From the NCBI GenBank assembly GCA_025435555.1, contig JAIWWG010000011.1:531116-595115 (forward strand): a DNA stretch of 64,000 nt, read 5' to 3'. The DNA is from Chytriomyces cf. hyalinus JEL632. Lineage: Eukaryota > Chytridiomycota > Chytridiomycetes > Chytridiales > Chytriomycetaceae. The notes under the pieces are model-generated. The model saw only the letters and a program-made list of their open reading frames with translations, made no database searches and was not told the origin of the DNA. Position 1 is the first letter of the stretch. Each line of letters begins with the position of its first letter. Positions 43,754-53,955 of this stretch are shown here, piece after piece. Both the position numbers and the translations under genes were made by a program.

Positions 43754-45214
43754 ATGAAAGCCATCGCAGCAGTCATTGTCATCCTCAGCATATGCATGGT
43801 CCTGATGTCCCTCTCCATGGACGGCAGCCTGTTGGCCTGGCACAGCCATGCAGCGGACTACAATGTATCGGAGCGGGTTTCAAACATGTACTTGGCCGCT
43901 GTTGGAAAGCCCCCTCCTTCGAACTACGGCAGATGGGTTGCGTTTGCGGCGAAGCGCAACTGCCACATTGATCCTAGGCATTACTCTCAGTTGTACAAAG
44001 ACTTGAAGCCGTGGATTGATGCTGGTAGAATTGACCACAGTGTTTTCGATGCTGTTGGCGGTGCACCGAATGAATGGACTGGGTCTCAGTTTACCGGTCC
44101 GGGGCTGACGGAATCTTTCGACAGCGGCGGTGGATTTAATATATCCCACAAGGGCTGGGATTCCTGCCTCCGCAACAACGAAATCAAAGTGCTGTTTGAC
44201 AAGCGACCCTTCAGATTCTATTTCAACGGAATGGACAACCCGAGAAGTCTTCCCAGTTACAACACATCCAGCAAATTCTTGAACCGCGCTTATGATAACC
44301 CCACGCAAGTTTTTGACGACAACAAGTGTTTCCGCGAACGCTTTGGACGCACGAATTTCTCCAAATCAACTGGAAACCCAATCTACGATCTCATTTCCAA
44401 TAAGACTTCTATCCGCGAGAACCATGGCTACTTTATGAATCCGGTGCCTTGGAAATCTGTCGATGCAGAAGTTCCTTTCTTTACGCAATGCAAATCCGAC
44501 TGTTATGCCGATATCCTCATGCCGCAGTTCTACGCTCTCATCTCCACATCTCCCATTAAGGACCGTGTCAAATGGGAAGATAAGAAAAACGTGCTGTTTT
44601 GGCATGGAACGACAACCGGCAGTCATTACGGTGACAATATCCCATGGCGCAAAAGCCACCGAGTCCGTCTTGTGCAGTGGGCAAAAGATTACGGCAAAAA
44701 GTACCCAGACCGGATATTTGAAGCTGCCTCAAATGGACCCATTCCGGAACCTGTAGGGGTTGATATTGGGTTCACAGCGTTGGTTCATTCATTCGAGAGC
44801 GCGAAGGAAGTTCTGGACAAGGAATTTGGAATGAAAAAGTTTTACGACTTTAAACCGACGCTCAAGTTCAAGTACCTTCTTGTTGTGGATGGACATACAT
44901 GGCCTGGACGGTTACAAGGGTTTCTGCAGACGAACAGTGTTATTTTGTACAACGGCGTGTTTATGGACTGGTGGAATGCGCGGTTGAAGCCTTGGGAGCA
45001 TTATGTGCCTGTGCAAGTTGATTTCAGCGATTTGGAAGAAAAGTTGGAATGGCTGCTTCGGAATGATGACAAGGCACGGCAGATTTCCATCAATGCGCAG
45101 CTTGTGGCGAAGCAAATGAGTCGGTATGATGAAGCCATGTGCTACACGGGCCTGCTGATGACTGAATATGCGGATTTGTATTTCAGAGGAAGTGAGAAGG
45201 TGGACACTCCGTGA
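43754..45214 (+). CDS. GT90 (CAP10-like) glycosyltransferase, copy 2
   Basis: Intronless, 486 residues from the ATG at 43754. It has an N-terminal signal-anchor (IAAVIVILSICMVLMSLSM), then the lumenal stem with SERVSNMYLAAVGKPPPSNY. CAP10 blocks are WEDKKNVLFWHGTTTGSHYG, KSHRVRLVQWAKDYGKKY, FKYLLVVDGHTWPGRLQ, NSVILYNGVFMDWWNARLKP and EHYVPVQVDFSDLEEKLEW. Its paralogue is copy 1, 10 kb upstream; the two are clearly homologous end to end but well diverged, so the duplication is old. It probably transfers a sugar such as xylose or glucose in the Golgi. Polyadenylation-like AATAAA repeats follow the stop within 50 bp, just before BDP1. Confidence 0.93.
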   Translation: MKAIAAVIVILSICMVLMSLSMDGSLLAWHSHAADYNVSERVSNMYLAAVGKPPPSNYGRWVAFAAKRNCHIDPRHYSQLYKDLKPWIDAGRIDHSVFDAVGGAPNEWTGSQFTGPGLTESFDSGGGFNISHKGWDSCLRNNEIKVLFDKRPFRFYFNGMDNPRSLPSYNTSSKFLNRAYDNPTQVFDDNKCFRERFGRTNFSKSTGNPIYDLISNKTSIRENHGYFMNPVPWKSVDAEVPFFTQCKSDCYADILMPQFYALISTSPIKDRVKWEDKKNVLFWHGTTTGSHYGDNIPWRKSHRVRLVQWAKDYGKKYPDRIFEAASNGPIPEPVGVDIGFTALVHSFESAKEVLDKEFGMKKFYDFKPTLKFKYLLVVDGHTWPGRLQGFLQTNSVILYNGVFMDWWNARLKPWEHYVPVQVDFSDLEEKLEWLLRNDDKARQISINAQLVAKQMSRYDEAMCYTGLLMTEYADLYFRGSEKVDTP

Positions 45215-45264
45215 AAATATTTATGTAAATAAATCAAAGATAAATAAATATAGATCCCTTGAAA

Positions 45265-48053
45265 ATGTTTGTGTCGTCGCAAGTGAAGAAGGGCGGCATC
45301 AAGTTCAAACCAAAAGGCCCTTCATCCTCGTCCAATGCTTCAGCCTCACAACCATCGCAGACTCAGACTCAGACACAGCCGCCTCCACAATCCCAACCTC
45401 AACCACAATCAGATGACTCAAATGTCCCAAAGCGGCCGAACCACCCGCCTCCTCCACAGCCTGCCGAAAGTGCAAAACGAGTCCGGTTCGAAGGACCAAC
45501 TGGCAGTGAAACTGTTGGAAGTGGGGTCGAAGGCGATCAAGCAACGACACTGGACGGGGAATCACCTGAACAGCAGCAGCTGCAATCACAAACACCGATC
45601 GAACCCACTTCAGCCACGCTTCAAATCCCGCAAACAGAGACGCACTTGACCCACCTGCCAGCGCACAGATCTCCAAGTCTTACCCCTCGAAAATCTATCC
45701 TTAAATCACCAGCATTGACTCCGTCGCAACTCTCTTCTAGGCATGAGTCAGGAAACCACGATACCTCTGAATTTGATCTCGGTGATGCGTCTGTTGAGTT
45801 TGCAGTTCCACTTCCGAAAGTGAATGGGCGGCCGAAGGTGACTTTTGATCTTTCGCTTGCTCTGCGTCCCGACACTGACGCCCTGTTTGGTATTTTGATA
45901 AGGTGATCCAAGCTGGGACAAAGATTTCTGCACCCGGAAACAAAATAGGAACACCTGGATTGCGAGTCACTGCACGCATCAATTTGCCTGGAAATCGTAT
46001 CAATGCGCCTGGAGTATCCGTTTCGAAACCGGGCTCTGGATCTGCAAGAAGAGAGCCGTCCCCGCACTCGGACCCTGAATCTAGTACATCGGCGCTAATG
46101 GAATCGAACTCGCAACCACGTCACTTGAACCAGTCGCAAACGCAACGCGAGACGCCAGAAAACAGCAGCGAAGAAGCCGACGCAGCAGCAGAATCGTTGA
46201 AACAAAAGCGCTTAAAACCTGTTGTATTGACTATCCAATCCGAAGAAGAGCTTCGAAAACTGCCGTTGGATAAACTCATGATGCTGAAGAGCGATTTCCT
46301 GAAATTGAGTAAACGCGGGTTGTTGGATGCGGAAATGAGGAAGAGAGGGCGTGGTGGGAGTGTTGGATTGCGGAGTCAGAGGTCTGGATCTGTGGATTCG
46401 AATGCTGCGAGGGACGAAGGTGCGACTGTGGGTGGTGTTGGTAATAGTAGTAGGCGTGTGGAGGAACCGACGGGATCAGGTGCGACAGCAATTGCAGCAC
46501 CATCGGCGGCAGCGGCGTCCGTTCCTCCGCCTTCAGTTCGTCCGGGGTCACAAGCCAATGTTGGACCGAAGATTACAATTATTGATGGAAAAATGGTTGT
46601 GGACGAATCATCGCTGGTGTTGGATGTGCCGCTTACCACTGTCGAAGAGATGGATCGTGATGACATGGAAGTTGTTGATGAAACTTCGGGGAATGTTCAT
46701 ATTACGAGTGCTAGTTTCCGATATGGTAAAATTCGAAGGATCCGTTGGACATCGGATGATTCAGAGCTGTTTTATTTGGTGAGTTTCTTATTTTTCATAA
46801 GTTAAAACTGTGCTGTGAAGCTGATGGGAAACCGTTTTGATTTTGTGCAGTATTTGCAACACTTTGGCACCGATTTTGCGATGATTGGTTTGCTGTTTCC
46901 GCAACTTACGCGGCGGCATGTCAAGTTAAAGTTTAAGGCGGAAGAAAGAGCCAACCCAACGCGGGTGACAAGAGCATTGCGAAACAGACTGATTCCACGT
47001 AAACATCGATTTATTTGCACCCATCTTGCTTCTTTTATTAATGGTTGCCCACATGCAGCAAAGGACCTTCTCGAACGTATGAAGGAGTATCAATTGTTAA
47101 GAATGCAACAGGGTCGCTCATCTCGAACTCAAGACGAATTGCCGGATCCTTCATACCAAGAGCGGCCAACTGAATCTCAGCATGCTGGCGATGAAAAAGC
47201 GCGCAGCGAAAATGTCAACGACGAAAATAACAGCAAACCAGCGGACGCCGCAGCCCAATCTGCTGAAACTGCGCAAATATCAGAGCCAACGCCAGATGTG
47301 CTTGTACAAACTGAACCAGAAGTGCCATCTGAATCAACATCCATGTTCCAAAATATCTTCCAGCGTGCAGCGGCATTGGCAAACGTGAAAGCGCGATCTT
47401 CTGGTCCATCCGGTCTTAAACGCGGTATACGACCAGCAATCACAGTCAACACGAAACCGGTGATCGCATCATCAACATCGACCGCAGTGTCTCCAACTCG
47501 CCGAAGGTCGCGCAGTCCAACAAAGAGTCCCTCGCGAAGTAGCCCTGAGCGAAAGATTCCTGTGGTTCGTTCTATGAGTCCCACTCGACCTCCCAGCCCG
47601 GTGAAGGAGCTTGCTGCCCTGCCTGTTGCAAACAAACCGACAGTCTTGAGTGGAACCGGAGGCATTGGTGGAAGATTCAAGCCGACTTTGAAACCCAAAA
47701 AACCGTACCCGAATTTACAAACGAGCATTCCGGAAAGTGACCTGATTCCATTAAGTCAGCCAGGACTTACTCAATCTTCAGAATCAAGTTCTCAACAACT
47801 AACGCAGCTCTCGTTGGCAAATGAGGAAACTATACCCGAGTCTCAAGAACCAGTTGTTGTGAAGCGGCTTGTGAAACCTCCCACGATTGGCCGAGGGAAG
47901 CCAATCTCATCGGCAGCTACGATCTTGTCGACGCAGCAAAAGAGGAAAGTTGTGGATGAAATGGGAGATGATGGACATGATGAGCTTGTGCAGGAGAAAG
48001 TTGGTGGGAGTGGTCAGGCTGATTATGACGATGACGGGTCAGCTGACTACTAA
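45265..48053 (+). CDS. BDP1: TFIIIB subunit BDP1 (B'')
   Basis: The start is the ATG at 45265 (MFVSSQVKKGGIKFKPK), only 50 bp after the GT90 stop. The diagnostic part is the SANT/Myb segment: IRRIRWTSDDSELFYL, an intron (about 46778-46849), then YLQHFGTDFAMIGLLFPQLT and RRHVKLKFKAEERANP. Upstream is the BDP1 linker (LPLDKLMMLKSDFLKLSKRG). The N-terminus is Ser/Gln/Pro-rich and the C-terminus Ser/Pro-rich, with an SPTRRRSRSPTKSPSRSSPE tract. An intron at about 45838-45902 keeps the frame (GRPK/VIQAGTK). Further introns are near 46999-47060. BDP1 joins TBP and BRF1 to recruit RNA polymerase III to tRNA and 5S genes. Confidence 0.9.
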
Positions 48054-48188
48054 CTTAGGGAGTGTGGCTGCATGACAGCATAAAATATGCATTTTGAATC
48101 TAGTGGGGAAGGGGATCGTTTCAGGAAAGCGAGTTTGTGAATGAAGGTTTTCTGAGATCGGGTTCAATTTTTATCCCAGAAGTAAAAC

Positions 48189-48445
48189 ATGAATCGGATG
48201 CAGCGAGCAAGTTTGTGGGTGAAGCAGAATCCGTGGCGGGCGTCCATGATTGGGTGGTAAGTAGAGCCTTGCTGAGAGTATCATGAAAGCTTACCTCTTA
48301 GTTCGAAAGGGCTGGCATTACTGTTGCTGGGTTCAGCATTCTTTCCACTGTGCGAAGCGAGATGGACATCAAGCGGCGACAGGCTTATCGGGATGTGATT
48401 GAGAGGGAGTACGCAGAGAGAGCATCGCAGGAATCACGGGCGTGA
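48189..48445 (+). CDS. 67-residue single-TM protein
   Basis: Two exons (48189-48256, 48310-48445) with a clear GTAAGT donor and a 53-nt intron give 67 residues. The sequence is basic and amphipathic at the start (MNRMQRASLWVKQNPWRASM), has one hydrophobic segment (IGWAGITVAGFSIL), and then a charged helix (RSEMDIKRRQAYRDVIERE). This is the layout of small subunits of mitochondrial inner-membrane complexes, but I do not recognise a specific one. It is convergent with the uS19m gene next door. The exon border was chosen because it keeps an uninterrupted frame. Confidence 0.65.
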
Positions 48446-48579
48446 GACTTGGGATCATCAGCATTCCCTGCATCAGCATCAACCAGAAGTACTCAGTCGT
48501 CACAATAAACTCCAACTACTCATTACTTGCATGTTTCATGCATGATTCTTTATTTTGTTATTGTATCAACACCTTCAGC

Positions 48580-48899
48580 TCACCGTCCTTTCTTGTCGCT
48601 CTTTTTGAAAGTGAATGGTTTTCGAGTTGGTGCGAATTCGCCCAGTTTGTGATTGACCATCTGCTCGCTGACAAGGACGGGGAGGTATTCCTTGCCATTG
48701 TGGACCTGACCGAGTGAATGTGTCAGGGATGTTGAAGATTCGCTGTTGGACGCACCAGGAACTTGCGGCCAACGTGGTTGGGCAGGATCGTGCTTGAGCG
48801 AGCCATGGTTTCCACGGCGGAGCCATCCACGGCGGCGGGCAGCGGGACAAAGAACGGGCCCTTCCAGACGCTCCGTCGTGCGATTCTTGTGATTTGCAT
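48580..48899 (-). CDS. Mitochondrial ribosomal protein uS19m
   Basis: Two exons (48899-48756 and 48705-48580) with a 50-nt intron give 89 residues. The N-terminus [18 protein letters not shown] is the S19 'RS.WKGPF' motif. It is followed by [40 protein letters not shown] and a Lys-rich end (KKSDKKGR). These match bacterial and mitochondrial S19, a small-subunit head protein near the decoding region (yeast Rsm19). The length is normal for the family. The short size and the intron hide it from simple ORF scans. Confidence 0.93.
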
Positions 48900-50131
48900 T
48901 TTTCCGGCTTATTCTTGGTAAAATGTAAAATGTTGACAGCTGTGAACCACGTTCTCACACACAACATCATCACACACTCTGGTCATTCCCACGTGTACCA
49001 CCATAAAATACCTCAACTTTTCTTGAAACATACACGTATACAAGCTTTCAACTGATGAAACCCCAAACATGAACATTGCCTCTACTCATTCTACCGATAA
49101 ATGCGATCTTTTACGTGCCACAGGTCACCTGTTTCCAAAGTGGTTCAACCTGGTCCACAATATTACCCTGCAAGAGCACATTTTGTTCGGCAACCATTCC
49201 ATCATCAGATGAATCTGTCGTAGCTTCTCAGAGATGGCAGACAAGGACAAGTTCAAGCTAGAGTTGAGCAGATTTGTTGAGGATGTAATGTACAATGCTT
49301 GCATTGGCTTCTCCCAGGATCAGTATGTATTTGATGTTGCTCTACTCATTCATTTTGAAATATCACTAATTGCACCTTTGTTTTCAAGCAACATGCTGAG
49401 TTTTGTTTATAATGCTGATGATCAAACAACTACTGATCTATTCACTCCCGAAGAAAATGACGAGATTCTAAATACGAATAAGAAGGAAACTCCAAATAAT
49501 GGACAGTCAGGCTCAATTGTTGAAGATGCTTGGTAAAGGTGGCAGTCAGGTGTATGCAGGCCCAGCAAGTTTTATGACTCTCAAGTTGGATATCCAATAC
49601 CACTGCATGCCAATTCGCGCACCAATTACGAATCTACTGTCGAAAAAGAACTGAATTTCCGAAAAGAACTGGTGTTTTAATGAACAAGCTTCTTCTCATT
49701 CAAGTTAGATGAAATATCAATCCATCCTCTGTTGCGGATCCTGGTCAAGGTGGACCAGCGGTCTCCTCATGTACTCAACATAAAGGAGAGCTCAAAATCT
49801 CTGGAATGCATGAAGATGTGGGAAACAGGTGTTTGAGCACCTGCAGACCCCATACGTAACAAAAATGTGAAATACACACGACTTCGTGTAAATATAGACA
49901 AGCCACGGGGACGGTAACACACCGTCGATCACACACACAGGTCTCTGGCACATCTGCCAAGTCCTACGAGCACCCACGTGCCATCCACGGCTATCTATGG
50001 TCACTGGATGAGAAGTTGTGAGGCATACTGCCAAGACCCCAATAAATCTTTATTTACACAAAGTTGGGACCTTAAACGATCCACCACAATAACACACCAT
50101 CACATGACACCCTCACCAAGTCATCATAAGG
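48900..50131. other. Gene-poor stretch with one weak ORF
   Basis: The only ORF worth noting is 49234-49536 (+, 100 residues, MADKDKFKLELSRFVEDVMY...), acidic toward its end, with no recognisable family. A 43-residue ORF from the ATG at 49070 is in another frame. Base composition is more A/T-rich than in the gene-dense parts. It probably contains unrecognised transposon debris (inference). Confidence 0.35.
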
Positions 50132-50809
50132 TGTCAGACTCTATCACTCTAGAGAATACCAACAGTACTAAGCCAACCTACCTGCAACACCAAGCATTCG
50201 GCAGAAACACACCAGTACATAGCTTGTGTAGTTGAAACGAAGGTTTGAGCCTGGACAGGCGGCACTTGAGGACCCAGATCTTGCATAAGCAAAGTTCAAA
50301 GTTAGTACACCACAGTCAAACTGACACGCTGAAACGTACATGGACAGCAGGCAGCGCTGCTTACCTGTACACCGTCACTTGGACCCATGGCTCCCTGCCC
50401 AGGTGGGAGAGTCCCCGTCAGAGGTCCAAGGATACAGTCATATGCACTTTGGACGTTGGTTGGATAGTTTCTTATTCAAATCGTAACTTTTTGGATTGGT
50501 AAAGGCCCAACAGTCTTTGGGGACGTTCGGGGGATTTCCATCTCGGTTCTTTATAATTTCTACCGTGAAAAAATAGAAAACCATGGAGATACCCACGATT
50601 TTCCACCCATGAGTGATTCTTTCATGTTCTATTCCAAAGGGTATAAATGGTAGAGCTTCCACAAGGCAAATAAACATCTTCTTAGACCAAAATCATCGTT
50701 GTAGCACCTAGTCCTCAAGTCACAAACCCTCGTACTGCGTGCCACCACCATTTGTACCGACATAGGGGAGTGTTTGAAGTCCCCTGGCTAAGAGCCACCA
50801 CTCATGACA
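50132..50809 (+). mobile_element. Probable second solo LTR
   Basis: The segment starts TGTCAGACTC and ends CTCATGACA, so its ends form a 5-bp inverted repeat (TGTCA/TGACA) with TG..CA termini. Inside, TATAAAT (50642-50648) is followed by AATAAA (50669-50674) near the 3' end, as in LTRs. The 9-mer ATCATAAGG flanks it on both sides (50123-50131 and 50812-50820), but on the right it is offset by two bases, so a clean target-site duplication is not proven. No coding sequence is seen inside. Confidence 0.5.
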
Positions 50810-51372
50810 TTATCATAAGGCATTTGGGTGGTTCATGAGATTGTTTTTGTTGATTGGTGTCAACGATGTTCTTTATTATATATTTCACCAGACGTAAGTT
50901 TAAGTATTTAAGTTGGCATATTGCGTGATGGGAAACATGTAGTCATGCGTTGTGCTCACACAAGGGCAGCTGCTGGAGTCAGAGCAAGTCATCCTGTTCG
51001 ATATGTAGTTTAAAGGGAAGGAAGCCGCACTTCTGAATGGCTGAAATGGAAGCAGAAGGGCAGGGATGTGAAGAAGCCTCATCGAAGTTGCGAGTTGTTT
51101 TAGGTTGAGGTTTGTTTTCGGAATTGTCAGTTTTGTCACAACAAAAACGTCAGATGTGTGACATTATCAGACTAAGCAGAATTCCTGAGCAGGACACTGC
51201 GTCTGCACCGTCTTCATTGAGTACCAACAGATGGCAGCATATTTTGCGCGATCTTCCCAAGAACCATCGTCAAGTTGTTGGACCCATCAATGGACCTCCT
51301 GCAGAAACTGACGATTGGTCAAGTTAAAAATAAACAATAAACAAATCCAACAAAAAATTATGTCACACCAAC
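50810..51372. other. Intergenic, no gene seen
   Basis: About 560 bp with only short ORFs and no recognisable motif. It lies between the probable solo LTR and the aminotransferase pseudogene. Confidence 0.35.
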
Positions 51373-52998
51373 CTCAGCCATTGACTGGTCCCAGCCACTC
51401 GGCTTCAAGTACCGCCATCCGTGCAGCCACTTCAAATGCATGTGGGCCAAGGTGACTGGCTGGGACAGCGGAAAGCTGCTGAGCAACCACACAATCATCG
51501 TGGACGTTGCTTGTATGAGCAGCCATGTCCCCACACAAATATACGCGCCCTAAACACATTCATGTCCCCAGCAACAAGTCTCCACTACGACCAGGCCTGC
51601 TTTCAAAGGGAATGAAAGCTTTCCGCATGAAAGAAGGCAAAATCCGAATCTTTCGCCCAGACCTGAACGGGCAACGCTCTCCTCCAAAAGTTGTAAAGCA
51701 GCATCCATGGAATGCCCGCCCGCAGAACTGTTCCTAGAAGCACTTCAAAGAGTCATCAGTGACAACTTGGACCACGTGCCTCCAACGGACTCTGCAGGGT
51801 CTGTTTGTTGTTGGGTCAGGCCCACAGCTAGGGCTGTCGTCCGTAGCCAGAGTTTTAGTTTATTGTTCTTGTAAATGCTGTTGGGCCATATTATGCAGGT
51901 ACGTTGATTGCGTCTTTTTTGGAAAGCATTTTTTGTTGAGTTTTGTGTGAGAGAGTAGTGTTTTTATTCTTGGTGTAACATGGACCTCAAATGCTGACAA
52001 ACCAAGCTGAAACAATAAATGGTAATTCCTCACGAACCCCTGCTTTCCATCCCAAATAATTAGTTAGCAACTCTGAAACAATCTGATGGCAATCCTGATA
52101 ACGCGATCGCGCCACCGTGGTTGGGGAGTCCAACATTTTTGACCTTATCTACATGTCTCCCCTCATCAAACAGGTTCACTCGGAAGCCCTATCAAAGCAC
52201 TCATTGCAGACTCGTAAGATCGAGCCGCTCCACATGGAACTGGAAACGTTAATTTCAGCGGAAACTGTGGTAAAAGATCCGGACTCACCTGTTCTCTCGA
52301 AACCGTCCCAAAAATACTGATCCAATTACAAACAAACAACATGAACCCCGCCACAGCTCCAGTATTTGCTGCAACCGCCGCCGCCGCAAATGCAAAAAGG
52401 ATTCGCCGTGAACTTGTTTCTGGGCCCACAAACGCATTCAAAGGTTGAAGAATTTGCCACATCCAACTTTGCAGGTTCAAAACTCGCCGCGGACGGTAAG
52501 ACCATCTACGTTACTCCAAGAAGTGAATCTGTTCTGAAGGGAGTCACGAACCAACCTTGTGCTGGTGAGTTGTTGTTATAGAATTTGGAAAGTTAGTTCA
52601 TCAAGTTGACAACAAAACAGAGTTAGCAAGCAGACACCTGGCATGGCATGTCGAAAGACGCGATGTGCCTTGGGCCCGAAGTGAAAGAATTTGAAGAAGT
52701 GGTCGCAACGGGAACTGCCGTTGTCATGACTGTCATCGGAGAAATCCACCGCGAAGTCAAGACTAACCGGAAAGCGCGTAAATAATAGTTCAAACACATC
52801 CTCGGGAGCGTACTATGATTGGGACTTGGAGAAGAAGAAGAAGCGGATGCCAAGTTGGAAATGGAGGTGGTCAAGTTTGACAAGGAGCCAGTCAAGTTTA
52901 AGAAGCTGTTCACCGCCGTGATTGAGTTGCAAAAGGGCATTCCTCCCGGCTGGGAAGCGTACGGATGGATGTGGCCGCCAGAGGGCTTGTTGGAATGA
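51373..52998 (+). pseudogene. Decayed branched-chain amino acid aminotransferase
   Basis: Scattered blocks in changing frames follow the order of a class IV BCAT: DWSQPLGFKYRHP and MWAKVTGWDSGKLL (51380-51480), ATSLHYDQACFQ (about 51570), GMKAFRMKEGKIRIFRPDLN (51610-51670), ELFLEALQRVISDNLDHVPP (51735-51790), GSGPQLGLS (51815), then a gap. They resume with THSKVEEFATSNFAGSKL (52430-52490), TIYVTPRSESVLKGVTN (52500-52550), DVPWAEVKEFEEVVATGTAV (52660-52720) and a C-terminal block ending GWMWPPEGLLE (52998). The region that should hold the PLP-binding lysine is not recognisable at 51900-52400. Multiple frameshifts and the gap make it a pseudogene. A working copy would catalyse the last step of Leu/Ile/Val synthesis. 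Confidence 0.75.
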
Positions 52999-53955
52999 GT
53001 CACTTTGCGTCGACTGCTGCGAGACTGTCTCGTAAAATAAAAATAAACAAGAAAGTATAGGCCGTCCTCTCGGATTCTTTTTGGGAATAAATGAGAACTT
53101 GCATATTTTTTGATCGCTCTTGTCGACCGACATCTGGGATCAAGGTTTCGAAAAAGTGCGAGCCACCACCTCTCCTTCAAATGGCAGCTGATTATCATTT
53201 ATCTCATTACTGGTGACCGCGAATTTCGAATAGTCCCCAAAGAGCAGTGATTCTTTGTCAAATTTGAGCAAAGCACGTATCCAAGTGCGAGATGGCATCC
53301 CCCAATCCACGCGTTTCGAATGAATTCCAAATGGAAAAACACAAATGGCTGACCCTCTTTTTCACCCAACACCGTGTCTGAATCCCGGGAATTTTAGGAA
53401 TCTGCGCATCTGTCCGCACACAAAAGCCGTTTAAACATAGTTGGTTCTGTTTAAACGAGTCGAAGCGTGAGACCGACCCTGATAAAACTTATTAACCATA
53501 TTAAATATTAACCCATTGAGGGGCAGCCGCTACTTTGTCCGAATACTCAGTTTGTGATTTAAAGATTTCTCATCAAGAAATTTTTCATTGTCAAATTTTT
53601 CGTTCTTCGGTTTGATCCAGAGGGTGCATTGACTGGCGCGTGAGTTTGCAATCGCGGCGCAGTGCAACTATAAACACACTCAGAGGTTACCATATATTGG
53701 GGCCCTTGGTCTTGTTAACGTGTGGTGGTCGTTGACTCAGATCCCACAGAACCAGCTGCTGCTGGAAGGAAATGCTGAATGATGTAAAACAATTGCTTTG
53801 TGACCAGATCCTTGAATTATGAATGCGCCAAAATGTTTTGAGGACAGTGCGCTGTCAAATATTTGATGTTTATTTGGGAGCTTGTTGATTCCATGAAGAA
53901 TACAATGTTGATTTCGTTCCTGGTCATCGTCACCCGCAGGAAATCCCCTTTTCTG
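52999..53955. other. Intergenic, no gene seen
   Basis: About 950 bp without a convincing frame. It is A/T-rich around 53480-53600. Two GTTTAAAC 8-mers lie about 20 bp apart near 53430-53455; this palindrome pair may be chance. Confidence 0.4.

Noticed and set aside
52166-52480. Minus-strand ORF with a hydrophobic segment (MWQILQPLNAFVGPE...)
   Set aside because: The plus strand over the same bases encodes aminotransferase blocks (THSKVEEFATSNF), which is a better explanation.
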